From Thysanoteuthis rhombus (taxonomy: Eukaryota; Mollusca; Cephalopoda; Oegopsida; Thysanoteuthidae): a stretch of DNA of 64,000 nucleotides. Where the stretch lies: positions 58,725,019 to 58,789,018 of the forward strand of contig OY735209.1 in the NCBI GenBank assembly GCA_963457665.1. The letters are read 5' to 3'. Position numbers and translations under genes: made by a program. This document shows, piece after piece, positions 22,721 through 35,365 of the stretch. The notes beneath the pieces were generated by a model. It had not been told where the DNA came from. It made no database searches and worked only from the letters and a program-made list of their open reading frames with translations. Numbering within the stretch: the stretch's first letter is position 1; the number at the start of each line of letters is the position of its first letter.

Positions 22721-24195
22721 ATTTCTCTCTCCCTCTGTCTTCAAGTCTCTCTCTCTCTCTCCCTCTGTCTTCAAGTCTCTCTCTCTCTCTCCCTCTGTCT
22801 TCAAGTCTCTCTCTCTCTCTCCCTCTGTCTTCAAGTCTCTCTCTTTCTCTCCCTCTGTCTTCAAGTCTCTCTCTCTCTCTCCCTCTGTCTTCGTCTCTCT
22901 CTCTCTCTCCCTCTGTCTTCGTCTCTCTCTCTCTCCCTCTGTCTTCAAGTCTCTCTCTCTCTCTCCCTCTGTCTTCAAGTCTCTCTCTCTCTCTCCCTCT
23001 GTCTTCAAGTCTCTCTCTCTCTCCCTCTGTCTTCAAGTCTCTCTCTCTCTCTCCCTCTGTCTTCAAGTCTCTCTCTCTCCCTCTGTCTTCAAGTCTCTCT
23101 CTCTCTCTCTCTGTCTTCAAGTCTCTCTCTCTCTCTCCCTCTGTCTTCAAGTCTCTCTCTCCCTCTGTCTTCAAGTCTCTCTCTCCCTCTGTCTTCAAGT
23201 CTCTCTCTCCCTCTGTCTTCAAGTCTCTCTCTCCCTCTGTCTTCAAGTCTCTCTCTCCCTCTGTCTTCAAGTCTCTCTCTCCCTCTGTCTTTAAGTCTCT
23301 CTCTCTCCCTCTGTCTTCAAGTCTCTCTCTCTCCCTCTCTTTCTCCCTCTGTCTTCAAGTCTCTCTCTCTCTCTTTCTCCCTCCCTTTGTTTTTCACATC
23401 TCTCTTTCTCCCTCTTTGTTTTTCACATCTCTCTTTCTCCCTCTTTGTTTTTCACATCTCTCTTTCTCCCTCTTTGTTTTTCACATCTCTCTTTCTCCCT
23501 CTCTTTGTTTTTCATATCTCTCTTTCTCCCTCTCTTTGTTTTTCATATCTCTCTTTCTCCCTCTCTTTGTTTTTCGTTACTCCCTCTCTTTGTTTTTCGT
23601 TACTCCCTCTCTTTGTTTTTTGTATCTCCTTCTCTTTGTTTTTTGTATCTCCTTCTCTTTGTTTTTTGTATCTCCTTCTCTTTGTTTTTTGTATCTCCTT
23701 CTCTTTGTTTTTTGTATCTCCTTCTCTTTGTTTTTTGTATCTCCTTCTCTTTGTTTTTTGTATCTCCTTCTCTTTGTTTTTTGTATCTCCTTCTCTTTGT
23801 TTTTTGTATCTCCTTCTCTTTGTTTTTTGTATCTCCTTCTCTTTGTTTTTCGTATCTCCTTCTCTTTGTTTTTCGTATCTCCTTCTCTTTGTTTTACGTA
23901 TCTCTCTCTCTCTCTCCTTCTCTTTTTTTTACACATCTCTCTCTCTCTCTCTCCTTCTCTTTCTTTTACATATCTCTCTCTCTCTCTCTCCTTCTCTTTC
24001 TTTTACATATCTCTCTCTCTCTCTCCTTCTCTTTCTTTTACATATCTCTCTCTCTCTCTCTCTCCTTCTCTTTGTTTTACATATCTCTCTCTCTCTCCTT
24101 CTGTTTGTTTTTCATATCTCTCTCTCTCTCTCTCCTTCTCTTTGTTTTTCATATCTCTCTTTCTCCCTCTCTGTGTTTTTCATATCTCTCTATCC
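22721..24195. repeat. Pyrimidine-only compound minisatellite, about 1.5 kb
   Basis: The + strand is almost purely C/T. Four sub-arrays follow each other. About 22721-23365 has units built on CCCTCTGTCTTCAAG plus a variable (TC)n spacer, 22-28 bp per unit. About 23366-23575 has TTTCTCCCTCTTTGTTTTTC plus a CACATC or CATATC end, about 29 bp. About 23575-23900 has 23-bp units CTTTGTTTTTTGTATCTCCT plus TCT. About 23900-24195 has CTTCTCTTTCTTTTACATAT plus (CT)n, about 33 bp. Open frames of up to 518 codons run through it on + and of 97-183 codons on -. They are explained by the lack of purines (+) or of T/C-containing stops, not by selection. Confidence 0.95.
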
Positions 24196-24475
24196 AATAC
24201 CAGACACACTCATATAAAGTCTATAAGCACCGTGTATGCCAGTCTAAAAGATCCCTGACCGTAGTCATGATGCTTATTGGATACAGTGTACTATTTGCAG
24301 AGCTTCAAAAAATATTGAAATCTTATAATTAGTCTAATACTATTGAAGACAATGGACTTGTTTGTTGATCAAATGGTGATAATCAATAAGCCATTTTTTA
24401 TGCTTTAATATATCTAATTACGCTTATAAGTTGCTTCCTAATTTACAATTAGTGTGATGAATGTCATCATAATTT

Positions 24476-24560
24476 GAAACTGTCAACATAGTATTCTTTG
24501 GTTTTCAAGTTGGTCTGGCTGGCCATGTATGTAAGATCTAGGTACTGACCAGGCTCTTGG
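24476..24560 (-). repeat. Interspersed repeat family A, partial minus copy
   Basis: GAAACTGTCAACATAGTATT, GTTTTCAAGTTGGTCTGGCT and GGCCATGTATGTAAGA match the terminus of the copies at 19533 and 45890. The body is truncated. Confidence 0.55.
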
Positions 24561-27500
24561 GTTATTTTATGATTACAAGCTGTTACCTCTTGGCCTCAAA
24601 ATGAGATTTCTCAATTCTAGTGCTTGTGCTGAGTGTTTAGTTGGAGAGGCATTGAGTACCATTTCAAAGTTTTTGGTATGACTCAGCGATGTATTGAACC
24701 ACAGCCTACTGAACTTGTGGTGAGCTCTCTGTTTCTGGGTCACAGTGATTGTTATTAATTCTGTATGGTTAAAAGTGAAAGATTCACTCATGTAATTGCA
24801 TTTTTTGCAGATTCAATGTAAATATGGCGGTAATTCTTATCCCTGTTACTTGTTGATGAAATATTTTGATGCAAAAACTATCCCTCTCTCTTGATACAAC
24901 TAATTCTCAAATATTGATGAAACAAATAGGAGGGAGTTTGTTTATGTTTGAGAACTAGTAGTATTAAGAAGTTGCAGGGAGTGACTGGGATAAAAAGTAC
25001 CACCCATGTAAATACAGATGAATTTGTTATTAAAGGATTTTTTTAGCCTTTATGGTGTCAACCCAAGAATTTTGACTAATTTTCAGGTTGGATTTCAAAT
25101 TGTGAGGTATTGTTGCTCAAGCTGTTGATAATTCCAACAAAGCATTTGGAATGAACATTCAAAATGTGATCTAACTGTTCTATAGGTTCAGGTCTGGAAA
25201 TATGAATATCAATCATGAACTGGGGTTGAGGGTTTTAACAGTGACCGCGTGTCATCTCATGGCAAAAGGAAAGGTTAAAAATTTGGAAAACCAAACCAAA
25301 TGCTCAATGACAATTCCAGACCCAATGTCTCTCGGCTGACTGTGTCTTGAGCTTAAAGAACTGAAATCAGAAGGGTTGAAGCATCCTTCATCTTCAACAC
25401 ATTTCTCCTACAGATTATGATCGTTTCTAGCTCTTAGACTTTCATACTTGTAATGAAAGGTTTGATCATAGAGAAGCCATAATTAGTGCTTTTATTGAAT
25501 TTGTAATCGCTCTTCTAAACCTAGATAAATTGGTGTAGTATCATTTGAGGATGATTGGAAAAAGGTTATTGTTTCAAATAGGTCATAATATTTATCATTT
25601 TCTGTTTCTATCATCATTCATCTTGCTAATTCAATAAATATTTTATAGATAACAACTTGAGCTCAGTTTTTTTTAAGTTCCAAGTACCGTAATTCCCCAT
25701 ACTTAATCTACAAGCATAGACAAGCATCCACTCCATTAAGCTTCAATTTTAAATGAAAAAATGCATTATCTGCATATACTCGGCATCACTTTCTTTGATG
25801 TGATTGGCATCTCCAAAATGTTTGTTCTAACCAAAGCCTTGCTAAGTAGTAAATATTATTCATCAAGTGTAGTTATGACTGATTGAGTGTAGTTGAGTTC
25901 TATTTCTGAGGAAAGGACATGAATAGTCATTGTCTGTGGTGACCCTGACTATAAGCAAAGTGTAGGGAAAGAAGCCATTGAGCTAATATAGTGGTTTTGA
26001 AACTTCTGGCAGACCCCCTATTTTTAGTATTTTAGACTCTGATCAATGAACTGCTATAGAAAACAATGGACCTTATTATAAATCATACATTCTAATGTAT
26101 TGTACAGGTGTGTGTACAACCAATTTTTTTTTTTCTTTTTTTTTTTTTTAAAGCCATGTGATGGATGATATTACTTCTGTCACAAGATATGCAACATTGC
26201 TGCAGAGCCTTGTGGATCATTAAATGATTCCCCAGGGGTCCACAGGCCAACGTTTCAAAACCATAGAGTTAGTCGAATGAATGAACGGAAATTTGTATTA
26301 AAACATTGAAAGTTGTGTACTTGCTTCGCTCTAAGTTAGTGTTACATCGTGTGGTGATTGTATATGAATGCGAATGCATTTTGAAAAGAATTCAAGCCTT
26401 GTTAATATTGTGTTGACTGTTCGCATATTTTCATTTTCCTAGAAACAATGGAAAAATGAAAAAAAGGTAATTTTTGCCAAGCCTACGTTTTTATAATTTC
26501 ATGATTTTAATTATCTGAAAGAGATAGTGTTGTACAGTATAAATGGGAGTAATTTTTCAAGCAGCATTATGAGGGATTACATTGATTTTTCAAAAAACCT
26601 TTGGGAAAACTTCTTTGTGCAAATTTTATTCTACACTTTCTACTAAATCTTTTTCTGTTCCCTTTTTTTAATAATTTTAATTTTCTTCTTTTTTTATCTT
26701 TGTCCTAGGTAAGTGTCTGTAAGCCGAATTTTTCAAACCAGCCAATGAACTCTTAATAATGGTAATTAAGGTAAGAGAAGACCCAAGTATGCTTTTTTTT
26801 TTTTTTCTTTTTTTTTTCTTCTGATCCTTGCTTTATAAATGGATTTGAGTCCATTTCACTTTATTTCAATTTATCATTTCATACTCTGAATCAACACTTA
26901 ACCATGAGATAATGCTTATTCATTTATGTGTACTTGGATGGAATTTTCAAAATTCACCTTGGAAAAAAACAAAGAAAAAAAGATGTGATGAACAAATAAC
27001 CAAATTCACTGAGTTTTCCAGTTTTCCCATAGTTTTGGTAATGACTCTCTCTTATTGAGTGATGCATCTGAAATTTTCAAATGGAATAGCTTTTTTGAGG
27101 GGACAGGTGCATCTTAGACTAAATAACATACCTGCTTTCTATTTCAACATTGGATTGATAAGCTCTTGTTAGAATAAACACAATATCAGACACCGAGAAA
27201 TAGCTCCCATCCTATACCTCAGGAGACAGTCTTTCATAGATGTTGCCTTAACCACTTCAGCCATGAAAACTTTGATGAAGCAAAGCACAAATCTGTAGTC
27301 ATTCTTCCACTCCTTGCTCTCCAATTTGTTTTGCTACCTCATAATAGAGGAATTCTTGTTGAAGACCACTTCTTTATTTTCAATTTCATGCTGTTTGATC
27401 TTGCAATTGATAACAATAAGATGGAGAGAAACTAATGATAAAATATTGATAATGATAGTGAAAATGTTTTGTCTAAAAAGTAACATTGAGATTTTTCATA

Positions 27501-29184
27501 CTAAGAAGTATCAGCTGGTCATGTATGTCAAATGGTCATGCATGTGAGTGAGATACTCATTCTTAAGTAAATTACTATCACAAGTAGCTCTCAACAACCA
27601 AGAGTGGTCATGTCATATACATGACCACTTTTGACCGCTGGTGCCTGGAAACCATTATAGCTATAGGCCTATTGCACTTATGGGTCAGGATCTTGTGAAC
27701 ACCCTGATGCCTAAATCAAAAACCAATTGTACTGGGCTGTTTTTGTTTATTCATATCTGTCTAGGTATTCAGTACTGTGAGGAAAAAATTGAAAGTTTTG
27801 TGTCTTTTGGGGCTATTTTTATCTAAATATATATTTTTTCGCTCGAGTAAGGTTAGTAGGTATATTGCACTGATTTAGATAGATCGTCTACCCAAATTAT
27901 CAATAACATTTCCATGTCAATAATCATACCACTGCATTGCTTAGGCCCTAACCTGATAAAAACTAAGATTATTACTTTGCCTTATGCCTTTTCCAATGAC
28001 TGATGGTGTTATACCTCTTCTGCTCTAATTTTTCCATTCTTTTTTCAATCCTGATTGTTTTCCTTTTCTTTGATAAACTGCCAGCACTTGCATTTGATTC
28101 ATGCACTGAAGGCATGGTTGTAAGGGTAAATAAGAGAAATTTAGATATGTGATATAATAGGCTTCATGGTAGTCTGTTTGTAAATCAGATGTTATTAACC
28201 TGGGGACTCACTGTAGTTCCAATCAATGTTCCTTCTAAATTTTTAATCGCCTGGGTGGAACCAAAAACTTGTGAACCTGTGAGAGCTATTGTTAGACTGT
28301 GCAGAAATTATTTTCCCTTTTGAGACAAGTATCAGTTTTTTTTTTTGGTTTTTTCAAAGGTCAGTTACTTACTAGTAATAATTTATTTGGTGTATTGTTT
28401 TTTTAGAAAAATCTTTTAATCATTATCATTCGTTCACTTATCATGTGCAAGAGGAAAACGTGGGTTGCAATCTCTTTTGATAGTCCCAAATGAAAATAAA
28501 TAGTTCAGAGCTATTAAGTTACTCTCTAGAGGGTGGTATATTTTTGATTTTTAAGGAACCATCGCAATGGGCCCGAGGCCCTGTGTGCAAAAATGGAAAA
28601 TGCATTGAGAACCATTTCCTTATGCAGTTTCTGTCAATATGGAAAGACTGAATGTAATGGAATTTCTATCAGGTTTAAAAAAAACTTTTCTTTGTCTAAT
28701 GTCTATATATTTAGTTTTGCAATGATTAGCTGATCAATATCTATTATTGAATGCTAGAGCTATTGTTCGGACAAAAACCCACTGAAAGTATGTTGGTTTG
28801 TGTGGGTTTTTGCCTGTTTTTATGCAAGTCATAAAAAGAAACCTAATGTTTCCTCTGTCTGACAGAATTAGTCTCAAAATATCTAATACTGATATTCTGA
28901 GAATCAGAATGTTTGTCTCTTTTGGCCTGCAGCCATAAACTTGTTGGCAAATGCTTGATTACCAGAATTAGCTCATTGTACATAACAGGTCATGTGTTTA
29001 CAAAATGAAATGAAAAAAATTAAGAATAACCTATTCAGAAATAATTAATCAAGTGAAGTGAGTTTCTGTACTTTGGACATGACGTTACTTGGTCTGTTCG
29101 GAAAGTATCCAGTGTACGAACAGGCACACACCTGAACATTATTATTGATCTGTTCCTGGTTATCAGTATGAATTCAGCAAATGC
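24561..29184. other. No gene seen in 4.6 kb
   Basis: AT-rich sequence with poly(T) tracts near 26125-26150 and 26793-26820. Only short frames are present. The string TCCTAGGTAAGTG near 26705 looks like a splice site, but no coding flank supports it. I recognise no mobile element, although old ones may be present. Confidence 0.4.
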
Positions 29185-29365
29185 TCTTTTTAGAGTTGCT
29201 GATGGCCTAACTGTTAACAGCAAAGAGAATGGAATCTGTGAACTGTGTTGGAACTTCAGCTTGGACGGTTTGCATTCATATCACAATACCCTTGTGGAAA
29301 GGTATGGATATATTTCTCCTCTCCAGCCATGGGTAGATTGCAGTTGATGATGGGGTTTCCAGTTT
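29185..29365 (+). repeat. SINE-like family B copy
   Basis: GTTGCTGATGGCCTAACTGT, ACCCTTGTGGAAAGGTATGG and CTCTCCAGCCATGGGTAGAT correspond to blocks in the copies at 7205 and 14862. Confidence 0.5.
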
Positions 29366-29468
29366 CTGTATAATTTGTTTTAGCAAGTTTCGGAACTTTG
29401 TATACTTCGTATTGCAAATCGGTATGGAAGAGATTGTTGGTGGTCAGGAATTGAGACTAACATTACTA

Positions 29469-30442
29469 TCAGGTTGGTGCAAAAATAATTGTGGTTTTTA
29501 TTATTTTAAACTTTGATGCTTTTAAATGAACTATTAATTAGGGTCACGAAATATATCATTTTGAAGCGTGATTTTTGCTCTATTTATTTAAGCTGAACAT
29601 TTTCTTTTCACTGTTTATTCTTGTTTATTTGTGGCTATCAAGTTGAAGACGGGAAAAAAAATAATGCATGCAAATTTTGTTGTATGAGTTCAAAATGGGA
29701 CATGAAGCCGTGGAAACTACTTGCAATATCAACTGAGTATTCTTCCCGGGGACCGTCACCTTACAGCTCAGCGTTGGTTCTGAAAATTTTAAAATGGAGA
29801 TGAGTCTAGAAGATTAAGAGGGTTGTGGATGTCCTTCAGTGAATGGCAACACCTAATCGAGGGCCATTATTGAGATGGACCCATGTTAAACGACTTGACA
29901 GGTTGCAGTTGAACTAAATGTTGACCTTTCATCAGTTATTTGACATTTACACCAATTTGGGAAAGCAAAAAGAGCTTGACGAAAGGGTGATGCACAAGTT
30001 GAACGAGACACCACAATTTCTTGAATCCTGGTGAAACCCTCGCAGCAAAAAAAGTACTACTAGGAAATTGACTAACTGCACCGAGAACTGCAATGATTAC
30101 ATCCAATATTAGTCAATCAAAACTGACCAATTCTTCTCCATGATTACATGCCATGTGTCGCTTGAATGACCCTGCAGAAATAGAGAACCAGGCTACAAAA
30201 CTGTCCCTCACCCTCAGAGTAGGTCTTCAACAACCAAGTAGCGGTTCAAAATGCCTTTGGAGAATTCATTGGTTCCAAGACCACAGAATTTTATGCTTCT
30301 GGAATAAATGGATTTGTTACTAGTTGACAAAAATGTATTGATTCTGAAGGTACTAATTCAGGTCATCAACTTTTATTTTGAACTGAGATATACTACTTTA
30401 AAGTTTATGATGAAAAAAACTATTATTTTTGGATCAACCTAT
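29469..30442 (+). mobile_element. Degenerate mariner transposon (SETMAR/Hsmar1-like group) with both TIRs
   Basis: The left end TCAGGTTGGTGCAAAAATAA and the reverse complement of the right end, ATAGGTTGATCCAAAAATAA, form about 30-bp terminal inverted repeats. TA precedes the left end. The right flank reads TG, a probable decay of TA. Between them lie frame-broken pieces of a mariner transposase in the correct order: EFKMGHEAVETT near 29690, SLED then CGCPSVN near 29810-29850, VAVELNVD near 29905, LDERVMHKLNE near 29975, FLNPGET near 30020 and FIGSKTTEFYASGIN near 30260-30310. At 974 bp it is shorter than the usual 1.3 kb. The central catalytic DD34D part is missing or unreadable, so the copy is dead. 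The 60-codon frame at 29621-29803 is a shadow of it. Confidence 0.85.
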
Positions 30443-30661
30443 TGACCGACAGATTATAGCTATAATATGTATAATGTAAATGCTAAAAACTCATAAGCTA
30501 TCATACAAGTTGCGCTATATGGGGTAATTGATTATCAAATCATAATAAGCCCATTGGTAATGTCACTTCCATCTTTTGGTATATATGCTACATTTCAGTT
30601 TTGTTTTTGGCCGTGCAATCTATCGGCAACCTCATCAGCATAATAGTTGACTCCTATTTTT

Positions 30662-30788
30662 TTTTAACCTTTTTTGTGTAGAAGCATTATAATAGCAGTG
30701 TTCCAGTCTTTCGGGACTTTACTCTGTTTCAGACACGAGTTGAATAGAATAGCTAGTTTTCTGTTGACTCTCTTGCCAGCCTTTTTGA
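30662..30788 (-). mobile_element. RTE-like reverse transcriptase fragment
   Basis: Read on the minus strand the sequence gives LLKKAGKRVNRKLAILFNSC, then LKQSKVPKDWNTAIIMLLHK and KG. This matches the segment ahead of the reverse transcriptase palm in RTE-type elements (pattern VPxxWKxAxIxxxxKKG). Both ends are truncated, and its right end is copied as an inverted repeat. Confidence 0.7.
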
Positions 30789-30836
30789 GTAGATCAAAAA
30801 GGCTGGCAAGAGAGTCAACAAAAAACTAGCTATTCT
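30746..30836. repeat. Near-perfect 43-bp inverted repeat with 5-base loop
   Basis: The left arm is 30746-30788 (AGAATAGCTAGTTTTCTGTT onward) and the right arm is 30794-30836. The arms are complementary at 42 of 43 positions, and the loop is GTAGA. The left arm is the end of an RTE-like fragment, so the right arm is a local inverted copy of it. The low divergence suggests a recent event or gene conversion. A fold-back assembly artefact is possible but would usually extend further. Confidence 0.95.
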
Positions 30837-33800
30837 ATGATGATTTTTTTTTAATGACCTCTGCAATGGCATGTACCGTATTTATGTACAGTCTATTGAG
30901 AAATGTGATTGAACATTTTTTTAGTTATTGTGGTTGTTGCAAGGCTCTTCATCTCATAGATTCCACTGCTGTTCGAAGAAAAAAACGTTTGTTTTAGTTT
31001 TCAGTGAGAAAATCATTCTTGCCATTTCCCTGCATAAACATTTCCTTATGCAAAATAGAATTCCCTGAATATCTTAACTCGTATCTCGAGATTTCAGTGG
31101 CTACATCCCAAAATCTGAACAGCTGTGACATGTAATGTGGAGAAAGGACTGACTCTGCATCCAATTGTAGAAGGAATGTGCTATTTTGTCTTCCTTAGTT
31201 TTGGCACAAGGCCTCAGGCATGGGATACCCTGTAAGGATTGAATTCATTACTAAGTATAATGATCTGTGAGACCTGCTGCTAATAAGTACACCATGACAT
31301 GGCAACCTTGTAGAAGAAATTAGTTGTATATAAATCTGTTCTGGAGAAAGGTTTTAACTCTATTTTCCCCACAAAACAGTTGGGTTTTTTTTTCTTCTCT
31401 TGTTTGAGGCTTTTTTTTTGTCTATGACCCTTGTCCAGCATGTGCTTATCTTGGATACAACTCAACAGTTTCACTTGAATTCTAGTATTGTTAGGAAGTG
31501 TTTTCGCAATAAGATTTGGTGTTTTGTTTATTCGTAAAAAATATTTTAGATTTGTTTCAAACATTGGTTCTTTTTCTTTATTGCTTGCTGCTTATGTAAT
31601 CCATGATATTTCAGGATTTATTAAATATATACATTGAAAAATTCATTCATTCACTCAAATGATTGTATATATCTGAAGTCTTTGGTGATACATAATTTTA
31701 CCTCTAATTAGCAGAAACATATCCAACAGAATATTCGAGTTTCTAAAAAGCATTTTTTTGTTTGAATCTCAGAGGATGAAACTTCAGAAAGTTTGTTAAT
31801 TTTGATTCCATTTGAGAACCTTCAGAAGAAGAAATGTCAAAGTAAAAAAGCTCTTTTGAAAAAGAAATTCCTGTTGAATATGTATCCACTAATTTCTGTG
31901 ATTTTAAGATTACATGTGTATTTTTGTTGTTGTTGTTGTTGTTTGAATCCACTAGTACATACTTGCGGTGTTTTAGGGAGATGGAAGTACTTGTCAGATT
32001 ATTATGTTCGTCCATTTTTATTTTCCTTTATTTGCTTTGGTTAATTTATTATAATACACTTCTGTCTTGCTAGGCCTGTTGGAACTTAACCACGGCCTCA
32101 AACCATACACTCTGGGAATATGTTCCCCACTGAGTGTATTGCTCACCTCATATGACTCGGGATGACGGATTGGTCTTCACCATTCTGGAGTCTGTTGTCT
32201 AAGACTGGTTGCCAATCAAGCCCTCTTTGCCCTACTAGTTACACTACTTGAGGAAGAAGAGATGGATTTGTACCTTTCCCAAGTACATTAGTGTGAAGTG
32301 AATACCAAGTGTCAACTGTTAGGCCACTCTCATCTACATAAATAAATGGCTTGGCTTCGCAGATGAATATTTTGGAGGGTTTTCTGAAATTATTGGATCT
32401 TTAGATGGTGTGGTCATGTACACAAAATGATGGAGATGCAACAATATATAGCAACACTTTGTTCTGATACGTTGATTACATAACATTTCCTTGACTATGC
32501 AAACAGTTTTTTTAATCTCATTTAAAATGTTGTTCTGTAGATTTTGAACTTGGCAACGCTATCCCTCCCTGACTTAAAGTGAGGTTATGCTTGTATTGAT
32601 ATTTTGAAAATTTCACATGTCAGTTATAATCAACAATCATTGTAGAAGGGATGGGAAGGAAAATTGAGTTACCATCATGTATTTTATGGATTGATGTTTT
32701 TTGTTTTTGGTTGTCCGAACATTTCGGGTGTCCGTACTACTTGAAATAATTAATACACAGCGAGTTTTCAAGATTTATTTCTGAGTCTCAAAAATATCAT
32801 TATCACGTGCAAAACAACATTTCACAATCACCATGCTTGTATCAAAGTCCAAAATTCCCTCATTGTTGGATAAGATGTTCTAAATAGATCAAATTTGCTT
32901 ATAAAGGAATCCATGTAGAAAACTGATTTTGTTTTAAAAACCTAAGATATAAAAATAATATTTAACAAAGAAATAACTGAACGATGCAGTTATTTAGTGT
33001 TTATCTTGGTTTCTATTTTTCCAATCAGTGAATTAAGCCTCATCGTATTAATTCTGGCATCTATCTGAATAAATCTTGTATCTGGAGTTACATATCTAGA
33101 TACTTACATTGTACAAAAATTATATAGCTACAGCCCTACAAAATAACTTTCCAGTCTGTGCGATGAAATTTTAATGACCCAGAAAATTAAGGTTGTATAA
33201 GAGTGAAGATTATGAAACAAAAATTATGGTTGTATTTTAGCAGCAACTGAAATTTAAACCCAGTATAGGAAGGAAACGAGGTCTTGTTTTTTCTTTATTA
33301 CTGCTCACTGACTTTACTGCTACTCTATCACAATTCTGTTTTTCTATGGTATTTTCAGCCGGAGTAAGCTAACTATTTCCGTTAGTAGGGGAAGAAAGTG
33401 ATGATTTAGTATGAAATTATGCAATTTTTTCTATCCAAAATTTGATTCACTTAATTTCAGCTCTATATTTGTATTCTGTGCAATGAAAATGATAAAAAAA
33501 AGGTCTAATCTGAGGTTGAGAATTTATGCAACCATTATCAACTGATGGATTAGGGCTATTTTTTTTAGTTAGGAATTAAGTTTACATGTTAATAGGCAAT
33601 CTTGATGTTGTTGCCCCTTTGAAAATAGGGAATATTTTTCTTCGGTGCTACAGGAAGAAGTATATAGATATCCACCAGCATTGGCTTAATCTGATACATG
33701 GTCAAGGCTGATCATACTGTACGGATCCAGGCATGACAGTCACTTGTTGACTTTCACTCTACAAAAGGCATTTAGAGGGAAGGAAAAATGGATATACACA

Positions 33801-33875
33801 TAACCTAAATTTCTAGCTTTATATTTAAGTGATAAAATTCTCTGTAAAATATCTATATCTGTATATATCTATCTA

Positions 33876-33879
<4 letters not shown>
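30837..33879. other. No gene seen in 3 kb
   Basis: A (TTG)6 run lies near 31924-31943. The stretch at about 32060-32330 is more GC-balanced and may be an old repeat, but I cannot place it. Short frames on both strands (31280-31564, 31743-32044) show no family features. Confidence 0.4.

Positions 33880-33921
<42 letters not shown>
33880..33921. repeat. (TA)n microsatellite
   Basis: About 20 TA units, preceded by degenerate TATC repeats. Confidence 0.95.
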
Positions 33922-33924
<3 letters not shown>

Positions 33925-33934
33925 TTCTGTATGT

Positions 33935-34400
33935 TAGAAACTGTCTACCAAAACCACCAACATGGGCTTCTTCAGTTGGTTTGGCTGGTGGGCTATATAT
34001 GTAGGGTACATGCAAATGCTAGAGGACTGAAAAGTAAAATGTTTACATATGTCATGGAAAAATGTTTTGTTTTTCCAAAATACCCCTCCCCGCAATCAAT
34101 TTTTTTATTTGTTTTTTTTTTTTTTTGTTCAATATGGGGAGCAGCGTTCAATTTGCAATGTAAGTTGATGCTAGATTAATCCTTCAGTTTCTGTCCTGTA
34201 GCATTCATGCTTGTTTTTTTTTTTAAATTCTGACTTATTTAGTCATCACTGCCCAACAAAAGGCAACAGATGTAAATTACTAATGATCATCACTTATGAA
34301 ATTTTTTTAGTTGATCACCTTATCATGCTGCCAAAAGACATTGGTAACCTGATGGTTCCTATTCAGCAACCAGACCTAATTAAGTTTGATTCCCAGCAAA
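33935..34400 (-). repeat. Interspersed repeat family A, longest minus-oriented copy
   Basis: GAAACTGTCTACCAAAACCA, GGGCTTCTTCAGTTGGTTTG, TTAATCCTTCAGTTTCTGTC, CACTGCCCAACAAAAGGCAA and TTGATCACCTTATCATG. It ends with AGTTTGATTCCCAGCAAAAA, which looks like a Pol III box B on the + strand. At about 465 bp it is the most complete copy here. The frames at 33829-34420 are inside it and are not credited. Confidence 0.65.
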
Positions 34401-35365
34401 AATGGCACATCTTTGCCTGATTTTTTAAAGAGCATTTCAATCATATTGCATTAACATGGAGAATAAATCAATTTCTAGTCCAATTTGCAACTTGATAATA
34501 ATAGTGAGGGGTCTGCATTTATGCTCTTCCCGATAATCTATTGTAAAAAGATTTGATTTCTCAAGGGAGATAACTCCAGGTATATTTGATACTAGTTATA
34601 GAATAGTTTCCCTTATTTATCTATTTATTTATTTATTTGAAAATGATTTTAGTATAAATTCTATGAATAAGATTTGACATTGAGTCTAATGGCTGCCAAT
34701 AGGCAGCCTCCAAGCTTGTGGTAAAAATTTGTGTTGAGCTGTTATCCTTTTTGTTAAGATGACAGGTTTTATGACATTGTCTTAGAAATAGGTGCTGATG
34801 GCAAAAGTACTCACTTCTTGAGGTGTGTGTGTGTGTGTGTGTATTTATTTATATATATACGTATATATATGAAAATGATGATTGGAAGGTGAAGAGAATA
34901 ACTCAAGTGATTAGTGTTACAAAAGTTTTTTTTATTTTTTTATTTATTCCATGGGCATATTTTGATGAGAAAAAATATATGTAGTGGTTAACATGTTCGA
35001 TGCTGAAGAAGACCATGTGAATATTTCTATATTTGGTCATTTAGTAGGAGCAGGAGAGGAGGTGTTTGTATCTGTGTAAATGAAGGTAACATTTCGTTTG
35101 AAATGAGATGGGTCTCTGAAAGGCAGGGTCAGAGGGTATTGTGTTTGTCTTAGATAAGAAAATTTTTTCTCTGTAAACTGCCACAAATATTTTTCCACTG
35201 AAAAAGATGGCTGGTTCCTGTCAAAATGCATCGAAATATGCCAACGGAATTATGAAAAATTTTGAGATGTAACACCTATCTCCTGGGTTTTTCTCTTCAC
35301 CTTCCAATAGTCATTTTCACGTATACATGTACTTATGTATGTATGTATGTGTGTGTGTGTTACAC
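34401..35365. other. No gene seen; two microsatellites
   Basis: (GT)n followed by TTTA and TA units at 34823-34871, and (TATG)n-(GT)n at about 35330-35361. A minus-strand frame at 35037-35231 has no recognisable family. Confidence 0.5.

Noticed and set aside
22661..24332. Open frames of 183-518 codons on both strands
   Set aside because: They lie within a pyrimidine-only tandem array. The absence of stops follows from base composition and unit length, and the predicted proteins are Ser/Leu/Phe or Glu/Arg low-complexity.
26700..26790. Possible exon bounded by TCCTAG and GGTAAGAG
   Set aside because: Acceptor- and donor-like strings are present, but the enclosed frame is short, contains stops and matches nothing I know.
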